A DNA stretch of 64,000 bases from Aphrocallistes beatrix (Eukaryota; Porifera; Hexactinellida; Sceptrulophora; Aphrocallistidae), in assembly GCA_963281255.1 (NCBI GenBank), contig OY725495.1, positions 4,954,158 through 5,018,157 on the forward strand, given 5' to 3'. The position numbers and the translations under genes were made by a program. The notes under the pieces were generated by a model that made no database searches, had not been told where the DNA came from, and saw nothing but the letters and a program-made list of their open reading frames with translations. Shown one piece after another: positions 41,772-51,198 of the stretch. The number at the start of each line of letters is the position of its first letter. Position 1 is the stretch's first letter.

Positions 41772-44700
41772 AAGGAATGTGGCCAAATGAGAGCGAAGCT
41801 AGGCCTTTTCTGTAAGGAACGTTATAAGAGCAAAGTGAAAGTAAGCCTTTTAAGTGAGGAGCAAATTGAAATTGAAAGTGATCTGAGGCATTTTCAGTTC
41901 GCTGTGGGGGGGTCCAGTGACATTTTGAGGTCGGAATGTGTTCAAATGAGAGCGAAGCTAGGCCTTTTCTGTAAGGAACGTTATAAGAGCAAAGTGAAAG
42001 TAAGCCTTTTAAGTGAGGAGCAAATTGAAATTGAAAGTGATCTGAGGCATTTTCAGTTCGCTGTGGGGGGGTCCAGTGACATTTTGAGGTCGGAATGTGT
42101 TCAAATGAGAGCGAAGCTAGGCCTTTTCTGTAAGGAACGTTATAAGAGCAAAGTGAAAGTAAGCCTTTTAAGTGAGGAGCAAATTGAAATTGAAAGTGAT
42201 CTGAGGCATTTTCAGTTCGCTGTGGGGGGGTCCAGTGACATTTTGAGGTCGGAATGTGTTCAAATGAGAGCGAAGCTAGGCCTTTTCTGTAAGGAACGTT
42301 ATAAGAGCAAAGTGAAAGTAAGCCTTTTAAGTGAGGAGCAAATTGAAATTGAAAGTGATCTGAGGCATTTTCAGTTCGCTGTGGGGGGGTCCAGTGACAT
42401 TTTGAGGTCGGAATGTGTTCAAATGAGAGCGAAGCTAGGCCTTTTCTGTAAGGAACGTTATAAGAGCAAAGTGAAAGTAAGCCTTTTAAGTGAGGAGCAA
42501 ATTGAAATTGAAAGTGATCTGAGGCATTTTCAGTTCGCTGTGGGGGGGTCCAGTGACATTTTGAGGTCGGAATGTGTTCCAATGAGAGCGAAGCTAGGCC
42601 TTTTCTGTAAGGAACGTTATAAGAGCAAAGTGAAAGTAAGCCTTTTAAGTGAGGAGCAAATTGAAATTGAAAGTGATCTGAGGCATTTTCAGTTCGCTGT
42701 GGGGGGGTCCAGTGACATTTTGAGGTCGGAATGTGTTCAAATGAGAGCGAAGCTAGGCCTTTTCTGTAAGGAACGTTATAAGAGCAAAGTGAAAGTAAGC
42801 CTTTTAAGTGAGGAGCAAATTGAAATTGAAAGTGATCTGAGGCATTTTCAGTTCGCTGTGGGGGGGTCCAGTGACATTTTGAGGTCGGAATGTGTTCAAA
42901 TGAGAGCGAAGCTAGGCCTTTTCTGTAAGGAACGTTATAAGAGCAAAGTGAAAGTAAGCCTTTTAAGTGAGGAGCAAATTGAAATTGAAAGTGATCTGAG
43001 GCATTTTCAGTTCGCTGTGGGGGGGTCCAGTGACATTTTGAGGTCGGAATGTGTTCAAATGAGAGCGAAGCTAGGCCTTTTCTGTAAGGAACGTTATAAG
43101 AGCAAAGTGAAAGTAAGCCTTTTAAGTGAGGAGCAAATTGAAATTGAAAGTGATCTGAGGCATTTTCAGTTCGCTGTGGGGGGGTCCAGTGACATTTTGA
43201 GGTCGGAATGTGTTCAAATGAGAGCGAAGCTAGGCCTTTTCTGTAAGGAACGTTATAAGAGCAAAGTGAAAGTAAGCCTTTTAAGTGAGGAGCAAATTGA
43301 AATTGAAAGTGATCTGAGGCATTTTCAGTTCGCTGTGGGGGGGTCCAGTGACATTTTGAGGTCGGAATGTGTTCAAATGAGAGCGAAGCTAGGCCTTTTC
43401 TGTAAGGAACGTTATAAGAGCAAAGTGAAAGTAAGCCTTTTAAGTGAGGAGCAAATTGAAATTGAAAGTGATCTGAGGCATTTTCAGTTCGCTGTGGGGG
43501 GGTCCAGTGACATTTTGAGGTCGGAATGTGTTCAAATGAGAGCGAAGCTAGGCCTTTTCTGTAAGGAACGTTATAAGAGCAAAGTGAAAGTAAGCCTTTT
43601 AAGTGAGGAGCAAATTGAAATTGAAAGTGATCTGAGGCATTTTCAGTTCGCTGTGGGGGGGTCCAGTGACATTTTGAGGTCGGAATGTGTTCAAATGAGA
43701 GCGAAGCTAGGCCTTTTCTGTAAGGAACGTTATAAGAGCAAAGTGAAAGTAAGCCTTTTAAGTGAGGAGCAAATTGAAATTGAAAGTGATCTGAGGCATT
43801 TTCAGTTCGCTGTGGGGGGGTCCAGTGACATTTTGAGGTCGGAATGTGTTCAAATGAGAGCGAAGCTAGGCCTTTTCTGTAAGGAACGTTATAAGAGCAA
43901 AGTGAAAGTAAGCCTTTTAAGTGAGGAGCAAATTGAAATTGAAAGTGATCTGAGGCATTTTCAGTTCGCTGTGGGGGGGTCCAGTGACATTTTGAGGTCG
44001 GAATGTGTTCAAATGAGAGCGAAGCTAGGCCTTTTCTGTAAGGAACGTTATAAGAGCAAAGTGAAAGTAAGCCTTTTAAGTGAGGAGCAAATTGAAATTG
44101 AAAGTGATCTGAGGCATTTTCAGTTCGCTGTGGGGGGGTCCAGTGACATTTTGAGGTCGGAATGTGTTCAAATGAGAGCGAAGCTAGGCCTTTTCTGTAA
44201 GGAACGTTATAAGAGCAAAGTGAAAGTAAGCCTTTTAAGTGAGGAGCAAATTGAAATTGAAAGTGATCTGAGGCATTTTCAGTTCGCTGTGGGGGGGTCC
44301 AGTGACATTTTGAGGTCGGAATGTGTTCAAATGAGAGCGAAGCTAGGCCTTTTCTGTAAGGAACGTTATAAGAGCAAAGTGAAAGTAAGCCTTTTAAGTG
44401 AGGAGCAAATTGAAATTGAAAGTGATCTGAGGCATTTTCAGTTCGCTGTGGGGGGGTCCAGTGACATTTTGAGGTCGGAATGTGTTCAAATGAGAGCGAA
44501 GCTAGGCCTTTTCTGTAAGGAACGTTATAAGAGCAAAGTGAAAGTAAGCCTTTTAAGTGAGGAGCAAATTGAAATTGAAAGTGATCTGAGGCATTTTCAG
44601 TTCGCTGTGGGGGGGTCCAGTGACATTTTGAGGTCGGAATGTGTTCAAATGAGAGCGAAGCTAGGCCTTTTCTGTAAGGAACGTTATAAGAGCAAAGTGA

Positions 44701-45344
44701 AAGTAAGCCTTTTAAGTGAGGAGCAAATTGAAATTGAAAGTGATCTGAGGCATTTTCAGTTCGCTGTGGGGGGGTCCAGTGACATTTTGAGGTCGGAATG
44801 TGTTCAAATGAGAGCGAAGCTAGGCCTTTTCTGTAAGGAACGTTATAAGAGCAAAGTGAAAGTAAGCCTTTTAAGTGAGGAGCAAATTGAAATTGAAAGT
44901 GATCTGAGGCATTTTCAGTTCGCTGTGGGGGGGTCCAGTGACATTTTGAGGTCGGAATGTGTTCAAATGAGAGCGAAGCTAGGCCTTTTCTGTAAGGAAC
45001 GTTATAAGAGCAAAGTGAAAGTAAGCCTTTTAAGTGAGGAGCAAATTGAAATTGAAAGTGATCTGAGGCATTTTCAGTTCGCTGTGGGGGGGTCCAGTGA
45101 CATTTTGAGGTCGGAATGTGTTCAAATGAGAGCGAAGCTAGGCCTTTTCTGTAAGGAACGTTATAAGAGCAAAGTGAAAGTAAGCCTTTTAAGTGAGGAG
45201 CAAATTGAAATTGAAAGTGATCTGAGGCATTTTCAGTTCGCTGTGGGGGGGTCCAGTGACATTTTGAGGTCGGAATGTGTTCAAATGAGAGCGAAGCTAG
45301 GCCTTTTCTGTAAGGAACGTTATAAGAGCAAAGTGAAAGTAAGC
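41772..45344. repeat. 159-bp satellite array, ~22.5 copies
   Basis: The monomer starts ATGAGAGCGAAGCTAGGCC and ends GGTCGGAATGTGTTCAA. I find only one base change among the copies, C instead of A at 42580. The length is 53 codons and the unit is stop-free in one frame on each strand. Consequently a 1,190-codon plus-strand frame (41787-45359) and a minus-strand frame (41704-42582) arise. The plus-strand peptide repeat is hydrophilic (KERYKSKVKVSLLSEEQIEI). There is no gene-like start, intron or UTR context, so satellite DNA is the preferred reading. The last unit is cut after GTAAGC where the Penelope-like element begins. Confidence 0.95.
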
Positions 45345-45701
45345 CTTTTTAATAAATAAATGAGAATATAGGAATTGAGTGAAAAGAAACAAGTTACTAA
45401 AAACGTGAACTTTCTGCTATTTGTAGCTATCATCAGGTTTGTAGAGTTGTAGGCTGATAATAAAATGGTAGCACCTTTGTGAACTTGTAGGTATGATGAG
45501 ATTGAGAAGTTATATTAATGCTCGTATGTGTAAGGGGTAAGGTGATGGGAGTAAATATGGGTATTGTAAGGAGAAGAAACCCAACTAGGTGTTGCGTAAC
45601 TATGGAGATAGTTAGAGCGGAGGTTGCTAAGAGAGCTATAGGGGTTGCGTAACTATGGAGATAGTTAGAGCGGAGGTTGCTAAGGGAGCAGTAGGGGTGG
45701 T
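45345..45701 (-). repeat. Terminal repeat (pLTR), 3' copy
   Basis: Identical by eye to 50574-50930. It contains one hammerhead ribozyme near its 3' end (45387-45440) and an internal direct repeat of about 46 bp (GGTTGCGTAACTATGGAGAT and following, twice). Confidence 0.9.
45387..45440 (-). ncRNA. Type I hammerhead ribozyme (3' pLTR)
   Basis: On the minus strand: CTGATGA core at 45436-45430; stem II GCTA-CAAA-TAGC; GAA at 45414-45412; stem III AGTT (45411-45408) with AACT (45395-45392); cleavage-site base U at 45391. Stem I pairs AAAC (45440-45437) with GTTT (45390-45387). All invariant core bases are present. Predicted cleavage is between 45391 and 45390. Stem I is open, giving type I topology, as known for metazoan and Penelope-type hammerheads. 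The base of stem II has one bulged A. Confidence 0.82.
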
Positions 45702-45716
45702 GGGAGGGTAGAGATT

Positions 45717-47606
45717 TTAAGGGACGTTGGTATGATCGTAAAAGTTTGCTAAGGTAGCGTTATGGTAGAGGATTGAGTCTGGGTAGAGTTTGGTTAACTT
45801 CTTAGCCCAATCCCTTTGCTTTTGTGTGATGTCGTTGTGGGGGGCGCAGAAGTGTGGGGGGTAGATATAGAGGATTTGCCAACTGATTTTTGGTCTTATA
45901 TGCTTAGCGATGCGGTTGAAGCTTTTGGTATCGCATAGGCAGGAGGGGTGGAGGTTAGTGGAAGCAAGATAGAAATGAAGTCTGTGTCTGGTTGGATAGT
46001 GTAGTAGATAAAGGCAGCGATAGTGTGAGCAGGGGATGACTGGGGTAGGGAGGGAGGTGTTAATTAGAGGGTCATAGGAGGTGCAAAGGTTGCACTGGTA
46101 GGTAGGACACGGGTATACGGAATGGACAGGGTTTGTGTAGGGAGGGTGATATGTGATTTGTGATTTTAGGGGGGATAGTCCTGTCGTTGGGATAAGGAGG
46201 AAGGGTTCCTTGATGAGGGGGGTAAGCTGCTTGATAGTGGGGCGCGTATGGGAGAATTGGTATTTAATGATTGGAAGGCGTGGGGGTGGGTTGGGTTGTC
46301 TTATTTTTGGGAAATAGACTGCGTTTGTAAGGTTTATGATGGTGGACTGATAATCGTGGCCTGAACGTTGTAGAGGGGGGAGGTATTTGCGGATGAGGTG
46401 GTTGAGAGTTTCGGAAGGTTTTGTGCCGATCTGAGAGGCGCGGGAGGCTGAGCCTAAGTAGGCTTTTTGGACTAGTTTGGTAGAAGGGTGGTAGGAGTGT
46501 GGGTGGAGGGGGACCGGTTGGCGGTAGGGTTGGATGGTTGGGGAGAAGGTATGGGTGGTTGGATTATAGATGGCGTCCTGGGTTTCATTAGGTGTTGTGA
46601 GTTTTAGGTTGTAGGGAGATAGTGGGAGGTCGTTAATAGGGTAGGTAGCTGTGGCGTCGTCAAAGTATAGGGTAAGGGTTTCGCCTGGTGGTGGGTGGTA
46701 GTCTTTTAGTAGGTAGGCAGTGGCCATGCGTGCGAGTTCGGGGGCTAGGGTGAGGCCCATCGGAATGCCAAGGTCACCCAGATGGTAGATGGATTTCCCT
46801 TCGGTGATGAAATTATAGTCTAGTAGTTTGGTTAGGAGTTTTAGCTCTTGTTTGAAGGTAGGGTAGTAGTGGGTAAAGGCATCTTTAATTAGGTTGTGTG
46901 GGGTGGAGGGATAGAACTGCTCAATATCGCCTGTATAGAGGGAAGGTGGTGGGCCGTGTTGGCAGAGGTTGTTGATGGTTTGGTAGATATCGGATGTTAG
47001 GAAGGGGCTTGCGTTTATGATGGGGGTGAGAAGAGGTCGTAGGAAATTCGCGCAGAGGCAAGAGATAGAGGCCTTATGGTTTAGGATGGGGCGCACTATG
47101 GGTAGTAGGGTGCTGGGGGTTTGGTTATAGATATAGATTTCTGGATGGGGGGTGGTAGAGGTTATAAATGCCGGCTTATGGGTTTTTACTTTAAAGTAGA
47201 AGGTTGGGGGGCGAGAGTCTGTAGTGTTTGTTTTCATAAAAGGGTCTATCTGGAGTAGGGCTGTAAAGAGATTGTCAAAGGCGACTAGGTAGTCGGCGGG
47301 GTGGACTAGGGTGGCTTTGGATTGGATGTATGCATTGTATAGACCTGTTAATGTGTTGTTTTCTATAATGACGAGTCCGGGGCCTTTGTCGGCTGTGAGG
47401 AGGCTGCACTCGTGTTGCTTTATTTGCCTTTTAAGGCGGGAAAGGAGGCGTTTGAAGATTCTATATGTGTGGGAGTGGGAGTTGGGTATATTAAACCGAG
47501 TTACCGGAGGGGTGTTAGTTGAGAGTTTTAGGAGGTGTGAGAAGGGGGTAATGAAGGGGGCCGGGGATGGTTCTTGGGGAAGTTGAAAGTTGGTACCGTA
47601 TTGCAT
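45717..47606 (-). CDS. Penelope-like reverse transcriptase
   Basis: The frame is open from 47807; 47606 is its first ATG and 45717 the stop, giving 629 residues from that ATG. Numbered from 47807, the Penelope N-terminal motif LLTADKGPGLVII is at about 137-149, FYFKVKTHKP at 203-212 and RPILNHKAS near 239. RT motif A is YTGDIEQFYPS (D294), motif B is GIPMGLTLAPELA (347-359), and the catalytic YFDD is at 381-384. A Cys cluster YPCPTYQCNLC (565-575) is followed by CLYLLHYPTRHRLHFYLAST (598-617). This resembles the linker and a degenerate GIY-YIG start of endonuclease-bearing Penelope elements. The tail is HTNVP. Penelope-type RTs prime at broken or telomeric ends. The lack of an ATG upstream in segment S suggests a spliced or unconventional start. 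Confidence 0.88.
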   Translation of the reverse strand: MQYGTNFQLPQEPSPAPFITPFSHLLKLSTNTPPVTRFNIPNSHSHTYRIFKRLLSRLKRQIKQHECSLLTADKGPGLVIIENNTLTGLYNAYIQSKATLVHPADYLVAFDNLFTALLQIDPFMKTNTTDSRPPTFYFKVKTHKPAFITSTTPHPEIYIYNQTPSTLLPIVRPILNHKASISCLCANFLRPLLTPIINASPFLTSDIYQTINNLCQHGPPPSLYTGDIEQFYPSTPHNLIKDAFTHYYPTFKQELKLLTKLLDYNFITEGKSIYHLGDLGIPMGLTLAPELARMATAYLLKDYHPPPGETLTLYFDDATATYPINDLPLSPYNLKLTTPNETQDAIYNPTTHTFSPTIQPYRQPVPLHPHSYHPSTKLVQKAYLGSASRASQIGTKPSETLNHLIRKYLPPLQRSGHDYQSTIINLTNAVYFPKIRQPNPPPRLPIIKYQFSHTRPTIKQLTPLIKEPFLLIPTTGLSPLKSQITYHPPYTNPVHSVYPCPTYQCNLCTSYDPLINTSLPTPVIPCSHYRCLYLLHYPTRHRLHFYLASTNLHPSCLCDTKSFNRIAKHIRPKISWQILYIYPPHFCAPHNDITQKQRDWAKKLTKLYPDSILYHNATLANFYDHTNVP

Positions 47607-47784
47607 CAGGGCTTGTAGGGTTATAGCGAGGGTTAGTGGGGTGGTAGAAGGGGTGAAAACTGGAGGAGGTTTGTAGGTAAGGTTGGTGGGGATGTCGTGC
47701 GGGGGTTCGATATGCTTTTGGTTGTTGTTAAGGGTTGAGGTTTGGGCGTGGTGGAAAAGGGATTTGGCTTCGGGAGTTTGTAGA

Positions 47785-48052
47785 CATACAGGTCCCCAGT
47801 ATTGCACAGGAGAGGTGATTCACTGTACTCACTGGTGTAGAGGAGGTGCTCTACGTGGACGTGCATCTCTGCACCTTAAGCCCTGTACGATCGTCACGAG
47901 GTGAGCATGGCTCTGGACCAGGTGAATAGGGCACTTAAGCCTTTGCCCTGGTCCATTCAACGTTCACGTAATAAGGACCGACATGCGCATCCGGTTACCA
48001 GAGAAGGAGTTGCCACTGCGAACCCAGCCGTAGCCAGGAAACGAAGAGGTTT
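47785..48052 (-). repeat. Segment S, internal copy: structured leader of the RT ORF
   Basis: This 268-bp segment recurs at 50931-51198 with about three substitutions. It contains self-complementary stretches such as GGACCAGG...CCCTGGTCC and is non-coding except for overlap with the RT frame. Together with 48053-48589, where I recognise nothing, it forms the roughly 780-bp gap between ORF1 and RT. It may be a structured RNA, for example for internal initiation or priming; this is inference. Confidence 0.6.
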
Positions 48053-48589
48053 ATCCCAGTGGTAATCCATCGACCATGTCTCGCACTACTAATGTAGCAC
48101 TAACCGCCATCATTGGAGAACTCATATAGATAACTCCTAGGCACTGGCTGCCCTGTCTAGTAATCATGTCATTGGATACTATAAGTTGTACAGCTACCGC
48201 TCAGGGAGCAAGACCCTTCCGGTAATGGTTCTGTCGAGCCTGTACTACGTCCATCGACATGGTGTCTCGCATTACTCTTTGCATACGCCGAAGCTCTGCA
48301 TACCATCCTGCTAAACACAAATTACTAGTCGGGTGGTTTTTACCATGATTGCCAGATTGGTTGGGGACACCAGAGGGGCGTTCTGGCTGCAGCACCATCT
48401 GCACACTGGGTTTTCGGAATATCCTAGAGTTGGAGCTACGACCCAGCCCAATGCCTTATCGGTCTGATACACCTGAGAATATCTCGGTGCGTAGACCGCT
48501 TGCTCTTACATGGAGACAGTGTTCGCATGAGTGTGAGAGGTAGGTAGATAGGGGGAGGGAGGCGGGAGGGAGGAGAACCTCCGCCTCCC

Positions 48590-50542
48590 TTAGTGAAAAG
48601 GAGTTTCGATTGTGAGGTTTTGGAGGAGCCTGGTGTTAGGGTGGAGGATGAATTCGCGAGCTTGCCAGAGTGATGGGAGGGGAGGCCCATTGTGGGTGCA
48701 TCTGCCCATACGGCATAGTTGGGTTTTAATGGGGGGGCAGTTTTTTGTGGATGAGGAGCATTTGGTGTGGAGGTGGGAGACTTCTGGTTGGGTAGATTTG
48801 CCGCACTTGATGCATAGGTCGTAGACTTTGATTGCTTTGTTAAATTGGCCGTATACAAGGAATTGGTCCTGATCTGAGAGTGGGGTTATAGTGGTTTGGG
48901 AAAATAGAGCTCGTTTAGTGGGTAAAGGAGAGAAGGGGCACGCTATTCGTTCTGTGTGGTTAGGGTTGCCTCCAGTAATATGGCTGAAGATAGTTTCGGT
49001 AATGGTTTGGAGGTCGGGGGGAAGGTCGTTAAGATATTGGTTGACTGGTTTGCCTCGTGTTTGAATAGTGAAGGGATGTGGATACTTTATTTGGGCGGCT
49101 CCTAGTATGGTGGAAATAGTAAGGCAGCGGGTGCAGGGGAGGTTTGCTTGTGGGGTGGGTTGGGAGGTAGGTATGCGTGGGGGGCGTCTGGCCTGGGGGA
49201 GGTGCCGTGCTGGTGCTGCGGCATAAGTGTGAGTAGTTGGGCCAGGGGTGGGTAGCGTGTGTGTAAGGAGCGGAGTGTGCCTTATATAGGTTTGGAGGAG
49301 GGTGGCTAGGAATCGGGTGGCCATGTCTTTGTCAGAGAGGTGAAGCATTCTCTGAATGGTTAGGTACTGAGATGTAGCGAATTGGGGGAGGTTTATGAGG
49401 GGGAGAGGGTCCGAAGAGAATGGGGGCTCAGTAGGAGTAGTGGGGTTTGGGGTAAGGAGGTTGTGGAGGCCGTAGGCCTTTGCTTGTTTTGTGTAGGGAG
49501 TGGGTTGGGTAGTGTGGGCGGTATATTTAACTTCGTTAGGTATGTCGATATTGGAGAGCTCATATGTGTAGGCGATGAGGAGGTTGATTAGGAAAGAGAT
49601 TAGGCTGCGGGGAACCGACCTTAAGATTGCGTCCGTGGACTGGGCGATAGCTAGGACTTGGTGGGAGGGGAGTGTGTCTGTAAGGGGGTCGTACACAAAT
49701 TGGTATTGGGTTGAGGTTAGGATGGTAGAAAGGGCTGAGCTTTCGGGGATGAGTAGGTTGCCTTGTGCTGGTTGGGGGTGTGGGACTGGCTGGGAAGCGT
49801 GGGTCGGGTTTAGTGGGGGTACCGAGGAATACGTGGAATGGAACTTGCGTGGGTGGTGGGGCGGTTTGTTGATTGTATTGGGTAAAGGGGGTTGGGGGGT
49901 TGTGTTTGCGCGTGGAGGTTGGTAGGGGGGGAAGGGAGGTTCTTCGCGTGGAGATTGGTGGCGTGGGATAGGAGTTTCTTGGTGGAAGGGGGGTTGTTGG
50001 AATGGGAGGGGGGTGGGGAGAGTTTGGCAGTCCATAGGGAGGTTATAAAGGATGGGCTGTGGGGGGAAGGGTTCTTGAGAGTTTGGCGACTGTTGGTGGT
50101 CCTGGTAGCTTGAGTGGGAGGATGGGACCTGGTATGGGCGGTTTATAGTTAGGTGTTGGGTAGAAGGGTTTGTGGGAGGTAGTGGGTGAGTGGAGATTTC
50201 CGCGATGGGAGGTGGTGGTTTAGTATGAGGTGGGTGTATGGAGGTGGGTTTGTTAGAGGAATTGGGCGTAGGGGGTTTGGGAGGAGATGAGGTGGGAGAG
50301 TGGTAAGAAGTTTGTGGAGAGTGGGAGGAGGGTTGAGTGGATGAAGGAGATGATGGAGATGATGAGGATGATTGGGAGTTTGGTGATGAGGATTGGGTTG
50401 GTGAGGAGGGTTGTTGAGGGGTTGGTTGATTGATTGCTATGCGGGAGGCAGAGCGGGTTAAAGGTTTTGCATTATAAAGGGAGTGGAATACTGAGGATAC
50501 CGATCGGGGTTTGCGACGGGAGTTCTTAGGTGCGTTTGACAT
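48590..50542 (-). CDS. Penelope-like element ORF1 (Pro-rich, Cys-motif protein)
   Basis: From ATG 50542 the product is 650 residues beginning MSNAPKNSRRKPRSV. The frame is open 40 codons further upstream, into the terminal repeat, but the internal ATG is preferred because the upstream part lies over the leader conserved in the 905-bp repeat. The first 300 residues are Ser/Pro/Gln/Thr-rich and probably disordered. The second half is more ordered. It has PCTRC, then LCIKCGKS...HLHTKC and further Cys/His near the end (LCRMGRCTHNG), which suggest zinc-binding knuckles for nucleic-acid binding as in other retroelement ORF1/Gag proteins. I do not recognise a specific family. It lies just downstream of the hammerhead in the 5' terminal repeat. 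Confidence 0.72.
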   Translation of the reverse strand: MSNAPKNSRRKPRSVSSVFHSLYNAKPLTRSASRIAINQPTPQQPSSPTQSSSPNSQSSSSSPSSPSSTQPSSHSPQTSYHSPTSSPPKPPTPNSSNKPTSIHPPHTKPPPPIAEISTHPLPPTNPSTQHLTINRPYQVPSSHSSYQDHQQSPNSQEPFPPQPILYNLPMDCQTLPTPLPFQQPPFHQETPIPRHQSPREEPPFPPYQPPRANTTPQPPLPNTINKPPHHPRKFHSTYSSVPPLNPTHASQPVPHPQPAQGNLLIPESSALSTILTSTQYQFVYDPLTDTLPSHQVLAIAQSTDAILRSVPRSLISFLINLLIAYTYELSNIDIPNEVKYTAHTTQPTPYTKQAKAYGLHNLLTPNPTTPTEPPFSSDPLPLINLPQFATSQYLTIQRMLHLSDKDMATRFLATLLQTYIRHTPLLTHTLPTPGPTTHTYAAAPARHLPQARRPPRIPTSQPTPQANLPCTRCLTISTILGAAQIKYPHPFTIQTRGKPVNQYLNDLPPDLQTITETIFSHITGGNPNHTERIACPFSPLPTKRALFSQTTITPLSDQDQFLVYGQFNKAIKVYDLCIKCGKSTQPEVSHLHTKCSSSTKNCPPIKTQLCRMGRCTHNGPPLPSLWQAREFILHPNTRLLQNLTIETPFH

Positions 50543-50573
50543 AGTCGATTTAGTAACAAGTACTATAGGTAGG

Positions 50574-50930
50574 CTTTTTAATAAATAAATGAGAATATAG
50601 GAATTGAGTGAAAAGAAACAAGTTACTAAAAACGTGAACTTTCTGCTATTTGTAGCTATCATCAGGTTTGTAGAGTTGTAGGCTGATAATAAAATGGTAG
50701 CACCTTTGTGAACTTGTAGGTATGATGAGATTGAGAAGTTATATTAATGCTCGTATGTGTAAGGGGTAAGGTGATGGGAGTAAATATGGGTATTGTAAGG
50801 AGAAGAAACCCAACTAGGTGTTGCGTAACTATGGAGATAGTTAGAGCGGAGGTTGCTAAGAGAGCTATAGGGGTTGCGTAACTATGGAGATAGTTAGAGC
50901 GGAGGTTGCTAAGGGAGCAGTAGGGGTGGT
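50574..50930 (-). repeat. Terminal repeat (pLTR), 5' copy
   Basis: Same sequence as 45345-45701. Joined at 50930/50931 directly to segment S, with the RT ORF missing between them. ORF1 starts 32 bases downstream on the minus strand. Confidence 0.9.
50616..50669 (-). ncRNA. Type I hammerhead ribozyme (5' pLTR)
   Basis: Exact counterpart of 45387-45440 at +5,229: CTGATGA core, GCTA/TAGC stem II, GAA, AGTT/AACT stem III, AAAC/GTTT stem I. Cleavage is predicted between 50620 and 50619, about 80 bases upstream of the ORF1 ATG, so it would define the 5' end of the element RNA. Confidence 0.82.
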
Positions 50931-51198
50931 CATACAGGTCCCCAGTATTGCACAGGAGAGGTGATTCACTGTACTCACTGGTGTAGAGGAGGTGCTCTAC
51001 GTGGACGTGCATCTCTGCACCTTAAGCCCTGTACGATCGTCACGAGGTGAGCATGGCTCTGAACCAGGTGAATAGGGCACTTAAGCCTTTGCCCTGGTCC
51101 ATTCAACGTTCACGTAATAAGGACCGACATGCGCATCCGGTTACCAGAGGAGGAGTTGCCCCTGCGAACCCAGCCGTAGCCAGGAAACGAAGAGGTTT
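50931..51198 (-). repeat. Segment S, upstream copy fused to the pLTR
   Basis: Matches 47785-48052 with three visible differences (GGACCAGG to GAACCAGG, GAGAAGG to GAGGAGG, GCCACTG to GCCCCTG). It is joined directly to the terminal repeat without the RT ORF and ends exactly where the 905-bp array begins. The S plus pLTR unit is therefore an internally deleted derivative of the element. Confidence 0.85.

Larger units (their letters stand above)
45345..50930 (-). mobile_element. Penelope-like retroelement with flanking identical terminal repeats
   Basis: Read on the minus strand, the order is terminal repeat (50930-50574), ORF1 (50542-48590), spacer, conserved segment S (48052-47785), reverse transcriptase ORF and terminal repeat (45701-45345). 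The two 357-bp repeats appear identical at a constant offset of 5,229 bases, and both ORFs are uninterrupted, so the copy looks young. Each repeat contains a hammerhead ribozyme. Penelope-like elements are known for such pseudo-LTRs and for hammerheads within them. The 3' end abuts the 159-bp satellite, and the 5' side abuts a truncated derivative and the 905-bp array. Confidence 0.88.

Noticed and set aside
41772-45344. Hammerhead or other self-cleaving motif in the 159-bp satellite
   Set aside because: I looked for CTGANGA with a following GAAA on both strands of the unit and found none.
41787-45359. 1,190-residue repeat protein
   Set aside because: Not annotated as CDS, because the frame follows from a 159-bp unit without stops, ends inside the adjacent retroelement and lacks gene context. 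Kept as a finding.
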